From Thermus aquaticus (GTDB taxonomy: Bacteria > Deinococcota > Deinococci > Deinococcales > Thermaceae): 64,000 nt of DNA. The position numbers and the translations under genes are program-made. Within the stretch, counting starts at the first letter, position 1. Every line of letters begins with the position of its first letter. This document shows, piece after piece, positions 1 to 8,392 of this stretch. The stretch spans positions 479,907-543,906 of the forward strand of contig NZ_LHCI01000106.1 of the NCBI RefSeq assembly GCF_001280255.1, in the 5' to 3' direction. The notes under the pieces were generated by a model. It made no database searches, was not told the origin of the DNA, and saw only the letters and a list, made by a program, of their open reading frames with translations.

Positions 1-527
1 GCATGGCCGCCGTGAACCAGGCCCTGGCCCAGGGGGAAACCCCCCTAAGGGAGGGCGACGAGGTGGCCTTCCTGCCCCCGGTCTCGGGGGGGCAGGACAG
101 CTTCGGCCTCACCCATGAACCCTTGGACCTGAAGGCCCTGGTGGACTGGGCCACGGCCCCCGAGTACGGGGCGGTGGTGAGCTTCCTGGGCACCACCCGA
201 AGCCCCAACCGGGGAGAGGAGGTGGCCTATTTGGAGTACGAGGCCTACCCGGAGATGGCGGAAAGGGTCATGGCGGAGATCATCGGCGAGATGCGGGCCC
301 GCTGGCCCCTGGGCCGGGTGGCCCTCTGGCACCGCTTGGGTCGGGTGGACCCCGGGGAGGCCTCCATCGCCATCGTGGTCTCGGCCCGCCACCGCAAGGA
401 GGCCTTCGCCGCCTGCCAGTACGCCATTGACCGGGTCAAGCAGGTCCTCCCGGTCTGGAAGAAGGAGCACCGCCAGGACGGAAGCTTCTGGGTGGAGGGC
501 TTCGCCCCGGAGGAAGGGCGGCTTTGA
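1..527 (+). CDS. Molybdopterin synthase, MoaD-MoaE fusion (5' end outside window)
   Basis: Joins sulfur to precursor Z to make molybdopterin in molybdenum-cofactor synthesis. The visible N-terminal part ends like a MoaD sulfur carrier (DEVAFLPPVSGG, a di-glycine tail) and runs straight into a MoaE domain (roughly residues 40-170 of the visible part) with the late motif QVLPVWKKEH typical of the MoaE active site. The reading frame is open to the left edge, so the true start and most of MoaD lie outside. In most bacteria MoaD and MoaE are separate, because the MoaD Gly-Gly carboxylate must be free to be thiolated. A fused protein must be cleaved after GG (as known for mycobacterial MoaX) or work another way. 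The TGA stop is the first codon of a family A repeat. Confidence 0.88.
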   Translation, partial: MAAVNQALAQGETPLREGDEVAFLPPVSGGQDSFGLTHEPLDLKALVDWATAPEYGAVVSFLGTTRSPNRGEEVAYLEYEAYPEMAERVMAEIIGEMRARWPLGRVALWHRLGRVDPGEASIAIVVSARHRKEAFAACQYAIDRVKQVLPVWKKEHRQDGSFWVEGFAPEEGRL

Positions 528-614
528 TACCATCCCAGGCTGGCCCAAGCCAGCCTGGGGGCCCCAAAGGAGCGCATCCGAGGCCCAGGAAGGGAAACGG
601 GAAGCAAGGGCATG
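528..614 (+). repeat. Family A palindromic repeat, diverged copy
   Basis: This is a diverged copy of the ~100-bp family found at five other places in the window. It begins TACC directly after the TGA stop, has the hairpin CCCAGGCTGGC / GCCAGCCTGGG, then GGGGCCCC. It ends with GCAAGGGCATG, where the ATG is the start codon of the next gene. It fills the whole space between the MoaD-MoaE gene and the next ORF. Confidence 0.7.
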
Positions 615-836
615 ACCTCTTTCACCGCCGTCGCCTTTATCCTCCTCCTCGCCCTCTGGGCCCTGCCCCTCCTCCTGGGCTTCCTCTCGGGAAGGGCCTA
701 CCGGGAGGGCCGGGGCCGGGTGGCCCTGGGCCTCCTCCTCTTCGGGGTCTTCCTGGGCTTTCTGGCCCGCCCCAGGCCCCTGGGGCTTTTCTTCCTCCTC
801 CTGGGCCTGCTTTTAGGCTACGGCCGCCTGCGCTAG
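612..836 (+). CDS. Small hypothetical membrane protein
   Basis: This is a 74-residue protein made of two or three hydrophobic segments (about residues 5-25, 36-52 and 55-72) separated by short Arg-rich stretches (SGRAYREGRGR, ARPRP). Charge placement suggests an integral inner-membrane protein. No family is recognised. The ATG sits at the right-hand end of a family A repeat, so its translation signal may come from the repeat. The next gene has its own promoter overlapping this stop codon. It may be real or a fortuitous hydrophobic ORF in GC-rich DNA; Leu-rich composition is common in such artefacts. Confidence 0.5.
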   Translation: MTSFTAVAFILLLALWALPLLLGFLSGRAYREGRGRVALGLLLFGVFLGFLARPRPLGLFFLLLGLLLGYGRLR

Positions 837-839
837 AAT
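834..839 (+). promoter_or_regulatory. -10 element of leaderless Uma2 gene
   Basis: TAGAAT lies 6 bases before the ATG at 846, so transcription should start at or next to the start codon. It overlaps the stop codon of the preceding ORF. Confidence 0.6.
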
Positions 840-845
840 GGGAAG

Positions 846-1385
846 ATGACCGAACGGGCCCTGCGCCCCCTAACCGAGGAAGAGTACCTGGCCCTGGAAA
901 GGAAAAGCCCCCTTCGCCACGAGCTTCTTGAGGGGATCCCCTACGCCATGGCCGGGGCGGGCCTGGACCACAACCTCATCGTCACCAACCTGGTGGCCCT
1001 CCTCAAACCCCTGGCCCGGGCCAAGGGGTGCCGGGTCTACAGCGAGACGGTGAAGCTCAAGCTTTCCGAGGACACCTTTTACTACCCCGATGTGATGGTG
1101 GTCTGCGGCCCCAAGGCCCATCCCCTCTACGAGACCGCTCCTTGCTTGGTGGTGGAGGTCCTTTCACCCAGCACCGAGGCCCAGGACTGGCGGGAAAAGC
1201 TCGCCCGTTACCTCCGCCTACCTAGCTTGGAGGGCTACCTCATCCTCCAAAGCGAAACCCGAGGCGGAACCCTATACCGCAGGACCCCGGAGGGCTTCCA
1301 GGAGGAGGCCCTGGGAGAGGTCCTCCACCTACCCCGCCTGGAAGGCCCTGTGCCTCTAGACGCCATCTACGAGGGCGTGGCGTGA
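846..1385 (+). CDS. Uma2-family (DUF820) PD-(D/E)XK nuclease-like protein
   Basis: This 179-residue protein has the usual length and layout of the Uma2/DUF820 family, a restriction-endonuclease-fold group that is often multi-copy in Thermus, Deinococcus and cyanobacteria. Visible family marks are an N-terminal EEYLALE...RHELLEG segment, the core PDVMVVC strand (about residues 79-85), LVVEVLSPSTEAQDWREKLARY (the ExxS...D...K catalytic region, about residues 100-121) and a C-terminal LEGPVPLDAIY. The cellular role of the family is not established. The start is the ATG 6 bases after a TAGAAT box. The stop overlaps the proposed GTG start of rlmN. Confidence 0.88.
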   Translation: MTERALRPLTEEEYLALERKSPLRHELLEGIPYAMAGAGLDHNLIVTNLVALLKPLARAKGCRVYSETVKLKLSEDTFYYPDVMVVCGPKAHPLYETAPCLVVEVLSPSTEAQDWREKLARYLRLPSLEGYLILQSETRGGTLYRRTPEGFQEEALGEVLHLPRLEGPVPLDAIYEGVA

Positions 1386-2431
1386 AACCCATCCTGGAGC
1401 TTTTCCCCGAAGAGTTCCCCGGCGAGGGCTACCGCAAGGCCCAGATCGCCCACTGGGTCTTCGCCCGAGGGGTCCTGGACTTCGCCGAGATGACCGACCT
1501 CCCCAAGGGCCTGCGGGAGGCTTTGGTCAGGGAGTGGCGCGTGAGCGAGTTCCAGCTGGTGGAGGCCTACCCCAGCAAGGACGGGAGCGTCAAGTACCTC
1601 TTCACCCTCCTGGACGGGAAGAAGACCGAGGCCGTCTACATGCCCTACCAGAACCGCAAGACGGTCTGCCTCTCCAGCATGGTGGGCTGCCCCGCCGGGT
1701 GCACCTTCTGCGCCACCGGGGCCTTGGGCTTTGGGCGGAACCTGACCGCGGCGGAGATCCTCTCCCAGCTTCTCGCCATCGCCCACCACCAGGGCCTCTC
1801 CCCCAGGGAGATCCGCAACGTGGTCCTCATGGGCATGGGGGAGCCCCTCCTGAACCTCACGAACGTCCTCAAGGCCATCCGGGTCATGCTCCACCCCAAA
1901 GCCCTGGCCATGAGCCCAAGGCGCATCACCCTCTCCACCGTGGGCATCCCCCGGGGCATCCTGCGCCTGGCGGAAGAGGACGTGGGCGTGCGCCTGGCCC
2001 TCTCCCTCCACGCCCCCGACGACGAGACCAGGCGGAAGATCATCCCCACCGCCCACCGCTACCCCATCGCCGAGATCATGGCGGCGGTGCGCCGCTACTA
2101 CGAGCGCACCAAGCGGCGGGTCACCTTTGAGTACACCCTCCTCAAGGGCCTGAACGACCACCTTTGGCAGGCCCGGCTTCTGGCCAAGCTCCTCAAGGGG
2201 ATCAGCGCCCACGTGAACCTGATCCCCTTCAACCCCTGGGAGAACGCCCCGGTGGAGGGGACACCCAAAGCAGGCATCCTGGCCTTCGCCGAGGAGCTTA
2301 GGCGCCTGGGAGTGCCCACCTCCATAAGGTGGAGCCGGGGCCGGGACGTGGGGGCCGCCTGCGGTCAGCTGGCCCTCAAGGCCCCCAAGGCCCTCACCTT
2401 CACACCCCTTCTAGAAGACGCCGGGCAATGA
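1382..2431 (+). CDS. rlmN: 23S rRNA (adenine-2503-C2) methyltransferase, also tRNA A37
   Basis: This is a radical-SAM enzyme that methylates C2 of A2503 in the peptidyl-transferase region of 23S rRNA. The 349 residues match the family. The Fe-S motif CxxxCxxC is Cys103, Cys107 and Cys110 in [22 protein letters not shown] is the conserved SAM-site motif, and [11 protein letters not shown] near the C-terminus holds the catalytic Cys that forms the methyl-enzyme intermediate. The start taken is the GTG at 1382 overlapping the Uma2 stop (GTGA); a slightly later start is possible. The 3' end overlaps the convergent acyl-CoA dehydrogenase gene by about 30 bases. Confidence 0.95.
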   Translation: MKPILELFPEEFPGEGYRKAQIAHWVFARGVLDFAEMTDLPKGLREALVREWRVSEFQLVEAYPSKDGSVKYLFTLLDGKKTEAVYMPYQNRKTVCLSSMVGCPAGCTFCATGALGFGRNLTAAEILSQLLAIAHHQGLSPREIRNVVLMGMGEPLLNLTNVLKAIRVMLHPKALAMSPRRITLSTVGIPRGILRLAEEDVGVRLALSLHAPDDETRRKIIPTAHRYPIAEIMAAVRRYYERTKRRVTFEYTLLKGLNDHLWQARLLAKLLKGISAHVNLIPFNPWENAPVEGTPKAGILAFAEELRRLGVPTSIRWSRGRDVGAACGQLALKAPKALTFTPLLEDAGQ

Positions 2432-3563
2432 CCACCTTGAGGATCTCGCTGGTCCCCTCCCCGATCCTGGTGAGGCGGGCGTCCCGCCAGTAGCGCTCCA
2501 CGGGGTAGTCCTTGACGTAGCCGTAGCCGCCCAGGATCTGGATGGCCTCGTCGCAGGCCCTGACCGCCACCTCGCTGGCGAAGAGCTTGGCCTGGGCGGC
2601 CTCGAGGGCAAAAGGCCTCCCGGCGTCCTTGAGCTCGGCCGCCTTGAGGTACAAAAGCCTCGCCGCCTCCAGCTCGGTGGCCATCTCCGCCAGCTTGAAG
2701 GACACCCCCTGGAACTCGGCGATGGGCCTGCCGAAGGCCTCCCGCTCCTTGGCGTGGCGCAGGGCGAAGTCCAAGGCCGCCCGGCCCAGGCCCACGGCCA
2801 TGGCGGCGATGCCGATCCTGCCCCCGTCCAGGACCCTGAGGACGTCGTAAAAGCCCTTCCCCCGCTCGCCCAAAAGCCCCTCCTCGGGGACGAAGAGGTC
2901 CTCCAGGAGGAGCTGGGCGGTGTCCGAGGCGTTGAGGCCCAGCTTCTCCTCCTTCCTCCCCACCCTAAGCCCCTTCTCGGGCCGGAAGAAGGCGAAGGCG
3001 GAGATGCCCAGGTGCCTCTTCTCCGGGCTTGGGGCCGGGTCGGTCCGGGCCATGATCACGTAGACCCCGGCCACGCTCCCCTGGGTGATGAACTGCTTGG
3101 TGCCGTTTAGGAGAAACCCCCCGGGCACGGCCTCGGCCCTGGTCTTGAGGGCGGCAGCGTCCGAGCCCGCCCCCGGCTCCGTCAGGCCCCAGGCCCCCAG
3201 GGCCTCCCCCGAGGCCAGCTTTGGCAGGAACTCCGCCTTCTGCTTCTCGTTCCCGGCCAGGAGGATGTGGCCCGTGGCCAGGGAGTTGTGGCTGGCCACG
3301 GTGAGGGCCAAAGCCCCGTCGTAGTAGGCGACCTCCTCCACCATGCGGGCGAAAAGCCGCATGGGGAGGCCGGCGCCCCCGTAGGCCTCGGGCACCGTGG
3401 CCCCGAAGACCCCGAACTGGGCCATCTTGCGCACCAGGTCCCAGGGGAAGGCCCCCGTCCGGTCCCTCTCCGCCGCCCCCGGGGCCACCTCCGCCTTCAG
3501 GAACTCCCGCAAGGGCCCCAGGACTGCCCGCTCCTCTCTGCTTTCCTCAAACCACAGGGTCAT
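2400..3563 (-). CDS. Acyl-CoA dehydrogenase
   Basis: This 387-residue flavoenzyme carries out the first, alpha-beta dehydrogenation step of acyl-CoA degradation. Domain order is normal: N-terminal helical domain, central beta domain with [11 protein letters not shown] (FAD/substrate binding), C-terminal helical domain with [21 protein letters not shown] and GEGTSEI. Substrate chain length cannot be told from sequence. The start chosen is the ATG at 3563 (MTLWFEES): a TTGCCA / 16 bp / TATACT promoter ends 9 bases before it, and the reading frame upstream lies beyond that promoter. It stands alone on this strand and diverges from the Clp1/Grc3-like gene. Confidence 0.93.
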   Translation of the reverse strand: MTLWFEESREERAVLGPLREFLKAEVAPGAAERDRTGAFPWDLVRKMAQFGVFGATVPEAYGGAGLPMRLFARMVEEVAYYDGALALTVASHNSLATGHILLAGNEKQKAEFLPKLASGEALGAWGLTEPGAGSDAAALKTRAEAVPGGFLLNGTKQFITQGSVAGVYVIMARTDPAPSPEKRHLGISAFAFFRPEKGLRVGRKEEKLGLNASDTAQLLLEDLFVPEEGLLGERGKGFYDVLRVLDGGRIGIAAMAVGLGRAALDFALRHAKEREAFGRPIAEFQGVSFKLAEMATELEAARLLYLKAAELKDAGRPFALEAAQAKLFASEVAVRACDEAIQILGGYGYVKDYPVERYWRDARLTRIGEGTSEILKVVIARRLLEGV

Positions 3564-3572
3564 GGTGGGGTC

Positions 3573-3600
3573 AGTATAACACTTTCCTGCCGAATGGCAA
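3573..3600 (-). promoter_or_regulatory. Promoter of acyl-CoA dehydrogenase
   Basis: On the minus strand TTGCCA (3600-3595) and TATACT (3578-3573) are separated by 16 bases; the start codon follows 9 bases later, leaving a 2-4 base leader. Confidence 0.7.
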
Positions 3601-3625
3601 AAATGCGTCAGACCACAGGGCGTGC

Positions 3626-3631
3626 TAGAGT
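3626..3631 (+). promoter_or_regulatory. -10 element of Clp1/Grc3-like gene
   Basis: TAGAGT stands 8 bases before the ATG at 3640; no clear -35 is seen. It supports the 3640 start over upstream in-frame codons. Confidence 0.5.
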
Positions 3632-3639
3632 CTTTCCCG

Positions 3640-4338
3640 ATGCTCCTCCTCCTGGGCCCCACGGACGTGGGCAAGTCCACCCTGGCCCAAAGGCTTCTGG
3701 AGCGGGCGGGCGAGGCCTACCTCCTGGACCTGGACCCCGGGCAGGGGTCCTTGCCCGGGACCTTCACCCTCTTCCGGCACCGGGGCGGGCTTATCCCCGT
3801 GCGCCGGGCCCTGGTGGGGGCGCTTTCCCCGGTGGGGGTGGAGGCCAAGGCCCTGGTGGCCGCCTTGCGCCTGGCCCGCCTCATCCCCAAGGGAAGCCCG
3901 GCCATCGGGGACACGGACGGCCTTCTGGACCCCACCTACCGCCTCCTTCAGGTGGACGCCCTAAGCCCCGCCGAGGTCCTGATCCTGGGCTCCGAGGCCC
4001 TCTACCAGGCCTTAAGCTGGCGCAAGGACCTGAGGCTCCGCCTGGCCAAGCCCCTCCCCGAGGCCAGAAGGAAGACCGCCGCCGAGAGGCGGAGGGCCCG
4101 CTTGGAGCGGCTTCTCGCCCACTTCCAGGGGGCCATACCCCGGGCCTTTCCCCTGGAAGGCCCCGCCGAGCCCGGGAGGCTCTACGGCCTCCTGGACGCC
4201 GAAGGCTTCTTCCTGGCCTACGGGAAGCTCCTGGCCTGGGAAGGGGGGGAGGGGATTTTCCTCACCCCCCATGAGGGGGAGGTGGCCCGCCTCGAGGCCA
4301 CCCGCCTAAGCCTCCCTACCCCCGCACTACCAGGTTGA
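3640..4338 (+). CDS. Clp1/Grc3-like P-loop protein (polynucleotide 5'-kinase family)
   Basis: This 232-residue protein starts directly with a Walker A loop, GPTDVGKST (residues 6-14), followed by [13 protein letters not shown], the Walker B-type DLDPGQ typical of the CLP1/GRC3/NOL9 polynucleotide kinase group. That group phosphorylates 5'-OH ends of RNA or DNA in archaea and eukaryotes. The rest of the protein is shorter than Clp1 and lacks its N- and C-terminal domains, so only the kinase core is present. Substrate is unknown; 5'-OH RNA repair or rRNA processing are guesses. It is transcribed alone and its 3' end overlaps that of leuS by 23 bases. Confidence 0.72.
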   Translation: MLLLLGPTDVGKSTLAQRLLERAGEAYLLDLDPGQGSLPGTFTLFRHRGGLIPVRRALVGALSPVGVEAKALVAALRLARLIPKGSPAIGDTDGLLDPTYRLLQVDALSPAEVLILGSEALYQALSWRKDLRLRLAKPLPEARRKTAAERRRARLERLLAHFQGAIPRAFPLEGPAEPGRLYGLLDAEGFFLAYGKLLAWEGGEGIFLTPHEGEVARLEATRLSLPTPALPG

Positions 4339-6952
4339 GGATCTTGCCCGGGACGTAGATCTCCTTGACGATCTCCTTGCCCTCCAGGTGGGCCTGGACG
4401 TTTTTCACCTTGAGGGCCTCGGCCCGGGCCACCTCCAGGGGGGCGTCCTTGGGGATCTGGATGGTGCCCCGCACCCGGCCGTTCACCTGCACGGCCACCT
4501 CCACCACGTCCTTCTCCAGGGCCTCCGGGTCCAGCTCGGGCCAGCCCGCCTCAAAGAGGCTATTGGGCCAGAACCAGTGCCAAAGCTCCTCGGCCAGGTG
4601 GGGGGCGAAGGGGAAGAGCATCTGCAGGTAGTAGCGGATGGCGGTGCGGTAGAGGGGGGTGACGGGGCGCTCCCGGCGGTACTCGTAGAGGGCGTTCAGG
4701 AACTCCATGAGAGCGGCGATGGCGGTGTTGAAGCGCAGGGCCTCGAGGTCCTCCGTCACCTTCTTGAGGGTGGCGTGGAGCTTTCCGTAGAGCTCCCGGT
4801 CGGCCCCCTCCAGCGCCTCTTTCTGGAACCTACCCGAGATCTTCTCCAGCTCGGAGCGGTCCTCGGCCACCCGCCTATAGATCCGGTTCAGGAAGCGCCA
4901 GGCCCCCTGGACCCCCTCCTCGGTCCAGACCATCTCGTTCTCGGGAGGGGCGGCGAAGAGGATGGTGATGCGGGCGATGTCGGCCCCCTCCTCCTTCACG
5001 AAGGGCCCCACCATGACCCCGTTGCCCTTGGACTTGCTCATCACCGCGGGCTTCCAGAGGTGCACGGTACCGTCCTCGTGGGGCCTGAGCTCGGCCCCCA
5101 TCTTCTTCACGTCCTCCAGGGAAAGCTCCCTTTCCTGGACCTCCAGGCGGATGCGGGTGGGCTCGGGAAGGCGGACCCTCTCCCCTTCCACCTCCACAGG
5201 GCCGAAGTCCGTCCAGGCCAGGACCATGCCCTGGGTGAAGAGGCCCTTGAAGGGCTCCTCCACCTCCACCATCCCCAGGTCGTGGAGGAACTTGGTGAAG
5301 AAGCGGCTGTAGAGGAGGTGCAGCACGGCGTGCTCCACCCCGCCGATGTACTGGTCCACCGGCATCCAGAAGTTGGCCTTCCCGGGGTCAAAGGGGAGGC
5401 GGTCGTTGTGGGGGTCGGTGTAGCGGAGGTAGTACCAGCTGCTGTCAAAGAAGGTGTCCATGGTGTCGGTGTCCCGCTTGGCGGGGCCGCCGCATTTGGG
5501 GCAGGTGGTCTCGTAGAACTCGGGGTGGGCCTCCAGGGGGCTTTTCCCCTTGGGCCGGATGTCCTCAATGTCCTTGAGGTCGGGGAGGAGGACGGGAAGC
5601 TCTTCCTCGGGGACGGGCACCACGCCGCAGGTGGGGCAGTGGACCATGGGGATGGGGGTGCCCCAGTAGCGCTGGCGGCTGATGAGCCAGTCCCGGAGGC
5701 GGTAGGTGACCCTGGCCTTCCCCAGGCCCTTTTCCTCCAGCCAGCGGGTGATCCGCCCCTTGGCCTCCTCACTCATGAGGCCGTCAAAGGGCCCCGAGTT
5801 CACCAGAACGCCGGGCTCCTCGTAGGCCCTTTCCAGGGGCTCGGGGAGGGGTTCTCCCGGCCGCTCCACCACCTTCTTGATGGGGAGGCCGAACTTCTTG
5901 GCGAACTCGTAATCCCTCTGGTCGTGGGCGGGCACGGCCATGATGGCCCCGGTGCCGTAGCCAAAGAGGACGTAGTCGGCGGTGAAGATGGGGATCCTCT
6001 CCCCAGTGGCGGGGTTTAGGGCGTAGGCCCCCAGGAAGACCCCGGTCTTCTCCCTCCCTTCGGCCTGGCGCTCAATCTCCGTCTTGCGCTTGGCGGCCTC
6101 CACGTAGGCCAGGACCTCCTCCCGCCGCTCGGGGGCGGCGAGCTCCAGGGTGAGGGGGTGCTCCGGGGCCAGGACCATGAAGGTGGCCCCGAAGAGGGTG
6201 TCGGGGCGGGTGGTGAAGACGGCGATCCGCTCCTCCCTCCCCTCCACGGGGAAGAGGATCTCCGCCCCCTCCGATCGGCCGATCCAGGCCCTCTGCATGG
6301 CCTTGACCTTCTCCGGCCAGTCCAGGCCCTCGAGGTCCTGCAAAAGCCGGTCGGCGTAGGCGGTGATGCGGAGGTACCACTGCGTGAGTTCCCGCTTCTC
6401 CACGGGGGTGTCCTCGTGCCGCCAGCACCGCCCTTCCACCACCTGCTCGTTGGCCAGGACCGTCTGGCACTTGGGGCACCAGTTGACCAGCCCCCCCGCC
6501 CGGTAGGCCAGGCCCTTCTCCCACATCTTGATGAAGATCCACTGGTTCCAGCGGTAGTAGTCGGGCTCGCAGGTGGTGACCTCCCGGTCCCAGTCGTAGA
6601 GGATGCCCATGAGCTCCAGGCTCTCCTTGGCCTGGCGGATGTTCTCGTAGGTCCAGTCCCGGGGGTGGAGGCCGAACTTAAGGGCGGCGTTCTCCGCCGG
6701 AAGCCCGAAGGCGTCCCAGCCCATGGGGTGGAGGACCTCGTAGCCCTGGACCTTGCGGAAGCGGGCCAGGACGTCCCCCATGGTGTAGTTCTTCAGGTGG
6801 CCCATGTGCAGGTCCCCGGAAGGGTAGGGGAACATGACCAGGACGTACTGCTTCCCCCTCTTCCCGGGGACCTCCTTGGCCTTCATGAAGCCCTTCTCTT
6901 TCCAGAAACGTTGCCACTTGGGCTCTATGGCGTGGGGGTTGTACTTCTCCAT
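4316..6952 (-). CDS. leuS: Leucyl-tRNA synthetase
   Basis: This class I aminoacyl-tRNA synthetase charges tRNA-Leu. The 878 residues equal the known Thermus LeuRS length. HIGH-type motif [11 protein letters not shown] is near residue 45; the CP1 editing domain with TTRPDTLFG follows; a zinc-binding [23 protein letters not shown] region and KMSKS ([11 protein letters not shown]) come later; the anticodon-binding domain is C-terminal. The start is the ATG at 6952 ([14 protein letters not shown]), preceded by GAGGAGG. An in-frame TTG at 6967 lies inside that ribosome-binding site and is less likely. The leader contains a terminator hairpin. Confidence 0.98.
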   Translation of the reverse strand: MEKYNPHAIEPKWQRFWKEKGFMKAKEVPGKRGKQYVLVMFPYPSGDLHMGHLKNYTMGDVLARFRKVQGYEVLHPMGWDAFGLPAENAALKFGLHPRDWTYENIRQAKESLELMGILYDWDREVTTCEPDYYRWNQWIFIKMWEKGLAYRAGGLVNWCPKCQTVLANEQVVEGRCWRHEDTPVEKRELTQWYLRITAYADRLLQDLEGLDWPEKVKAMQRAWIGRSEGAEILFPVEGREERIAVFTTRPDTLFGATFMVLAPEHPLTLELAAPERREEVLAYVEAAKRKTEIERQAEGREKTGVFLGAYALNPATGERIPIFTADYVLFGYGTGAIMAVPAHDQRDYEFAKKFGLPIKKVVERPGEPLPEPLERAYEEPGVLVNSGPFDGLMSEEAKGRITRWLEEKGLGKARVTYRLRDWLISRQRYWGTPIPMVHCPTCGVVPVPEEELPVLLPDLKDIEDIRPKGKSPLEAHPEFYETTCPKCGGPAKRDTDTMDTFFDSSWYYLRYTDPHNDRLPFDPGKANFWMPVDQYIGGVEHAVLHLLYSRFFTKFLHDLGMVEVEEPFKGLFTQGMVLAWTDFGPVEVEGERVRLPEPTRIRLEVQERELSLEDVKKMGAELRPHEDGTVHLWKPAVMSKSKGNGVMVGPFVKEEGADIARITILFAAPPENEMVWTEEGVQGAWRFLNRIYRRVAEDRSELEKISGRFQKEALEGADRELYGKLHATLKKVTEDLEALRFNTAIAALMEFLNALYEYRRERPVTPLYRTAIRYYLQMLFPFAPHLAEELWHWFWPNSLFEAGWPELDPEALEKDVVEVAVQVNGRVRGTIQIPKDAPLEVARAEALKVKNVQAHLEGKEIVKEIYVPGKILNLVVRG

Positions 6953-6965
6953 CCTCGGCCTCCTC

Positions 6966-7053
6966 AAAAAAACCCTTCCCCTCCCTGGGAAGGGACGGCC
7001 AGGCCCCTCCCCACTTAGGGGGCTAGCCTGGCCCAGCGCATAGAACCATCATA
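6966..7053 (-). promoter_or_regulatory. leuS leader: promoter, possible leader peptide and attenuator
   Basis: On the minus strand TATGAT (7053-7048) is followed after 6 bases by an ATG (7041) that opens an 8-codon leaderless [11 protein letters not shown], ending TAA at 7017-7015 and containing one Leu (CTA). Within and after it GGCCAGGC (about 7034-7027) can pair with GCCTGGCC (about 7006-6999). Then CCCTTCCC and GGGAAGGG form a hairpin followed by TTTTTT at 6971-6966, an intrinsic terminator just before the leuS ribosome-binding site. A terminator placed between promoter and gene implies conditional read-through. Confidence 0.6.
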
Positions 7054-7056
7054 CCC

Positions 7057-7839
7057 CTAGGCCCTCAGGGCCCGGGCCACCACCGCCCCCAAAAGGAGGG
7101 CGTAGAGGACCAGGTAAAGGCCCAAAAGGGCCAGGACGAAGCCCGCCAGGGGCCCGTAGAGGAGCTCGTACTGGGAGCGGGGCAGGAGCCTGGGCAGAAG
7201 GAGGCGCACCCCCTCAAAGAGGAGGGTGGCCACCCCCGCCCCGGCGCTTAAGGGCAGGAAGTCCCTAAAGCCCCTAAGGCCCCGGAAGAGGGCGTAGGTG
7301 AGGAGGAAAAGGAGAAAGGCAGCAAGAAGGGGTAAGAAGGCCTCGAGGGGGCCCAATAGGCTTCGCCACTCGGGGGGAAGGTAGCGCAGGAGAAACCCCA
7401 GGAAAAGCCCCAGGAGGGAAAGGAGGATGAGGGAGAGGGCCAGCAGGGGGGGCATGAGGAGGCCCAAAAACCGGTGGCGGAAGCCAAAGGGGCGCCCGAA
7501 GACGAGGCCCAGGGCGTAGCTCAAGGCGGCGAAGAAGTTGCTCCCAGACCAGAGGAGGAGGAGGCCGCTTCCCAGGGTGAGGGGGAAGGCGCTTCGGGTC
7601 AGGAAGGCCAGGGTCTCCCCCGCCAGCTCTGGCCGGGCGGGGAAGAGGGCCATGGTGAGCTCGGAGAGGCTTTGGAAGACCTCGGCCTGAAGGGTGGGGT
7701 TCCCCTTGAGGAGGAGCCCAAAGAGGCCCGCCAGAAAGAGGAGGAGGGGCGTGAGGGAGAGGAGGGCGTAGTAGGCCAAAGCGGCGGCGAAGAAGGGGAC
7801 GTGGGCCTCCTGGTAAATCCGGATGAGGTCCCTAAGCAA
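7057..7839 (-). CDS. YihY/BrkB-family inner-membrane protein
   Basis: This 260-residue polytopic membrane protein has the YihY/BrkB signature at its N-terminus (HVPFFAAALAYYALLSLTPLLLFLAG), and six hydrophobic segments are visible. The family was once called ribonuclease BN or virulence factor BrkB; its molecular function is not settled. The start is TTG at 7839 (TTG CTT AGG GAC), overlapping the stop of the TPR gene upstream by 8 bases, so the two are translationally coupled. The leuS -10 box lies just downstream of its stop codon. Confidence 0.85.
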   Translation of the reverse strand: MLRDLIRIYQEAHVPFFAAALAYYALLSLTPLLLFLAGLFGLLLKGNPTLQAEVFQSLSELTMALFPARPELAGETLAFLTRSAFPLTLGSGLLLLWSGSNFFAALSYALGLVFGRPFGFRHRFLGLLMPPLLALSLILLSLLGLFLGFLLRYLPPEWRSLLGPLEAFLPLLAAFLLFLLTYALFRGLRGFRDFLPLSAGAGVATLLFEGVRLLLPRLLPRSQYELLYGPLAGFVLALLGLYLVLYALLLGAVVARALRA

Positions 7840-8392
7840 GGCCCTCCACCTCCTCCGCCCCCTTGGGGTCCCCGGCCTTTAGGAAGAGGCGGATGGCCGC
7901 CTCCTTGTGCCTTTGGGCCTCCTCCTCCTGGCCGAAGCGGAGGTGCCACTCCAAAAGGCCCCGGTGAGCGCAGGCCTGGGCCACGGGGTCTTTGGCGGCC
8001 TCGGCCTCGGCGAGGCTCTCCCGGAGGAAGGCCAGGCTTTCCCCCTTCTCCCCGAGGAGGAGCCAGATGTAGCCCCGCTCGTAGAGGTTCACGGAGCGGG
8101 CCAGGGGGTCAGGGGGAAGGAAGCGGGCTTCCTCCTCAAAGACGGCGAGGGCCTCCTTTAGCCTACCCGCCATGCGGAGGACCATCCCCACATGGTGGAG
8201 CGCCCGGTGGCTCCCCGATTCCCGGTAGAGGGCCCGGTACAGGGCCAGGGCCTCCTCGTGCCTTCCCTGGAAGGCCAGGGCATACCCCAGGACGAAGCGG
8301 GCCTCAGGGGAAGGGTCTTGGGCGAGGAGCGCCTCGGCCTCCCCGTAGCGCCCCGCCCCTATAAGCCGCCAGGCCTCCGCCAGACCCTTCAC
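7832..8392 (-). CDS. TPR-repeat protein
   Basis: This 186-residue all-helical protein is built of tetratricopeptide-like repeats, e.g. EAEALLAQDPSPEARFVLGY, HEEALALYRALYRE and LKEALAVFEEEARFLP. There is no signal peptide, so it is probably cytoplasmic and a protein-protein interaction module of unknown partner. The start chosen is GTG 8392 (VKGLAEAW), which forms a GTGA overlap with the proA stop; the longer frame back to 8425 lies inside proA and reads as low-complexity Gly/Ala. It is co-transcribed with proB-proA and the YihY gene. Confidence 0.8.
   Translation of the reverse strand: MKGLAEAWRLIGAGRYGEAEALLAQDPSPEARFVLGYALAFQGRHEEALALYRALYRESGSHRALHHVGMVLRMAGRLKEALAVFEEEARFLPPDPLARSVNLYERGYIWLLLGEKGESLAFLRESLAEAEAAKDPVAQACAHRGLLEWHLRFGQEEEAQRHKEAAIRLFLKAGDPKGAEEVEGLA

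Noticed and set aside
4388-6019. 543-codon open frame on the strand opposite leuS
   Set aside because: Valine/glycine/histidine-rich translation with no domain; typical antisense shadow of a GC-rich gene whose wobble positions lack stops.
6966-7053. T-box riboswitch before leuS
   Set aside because: The leader is under 90 bases and shows no T-box or specifier-loop consensus.
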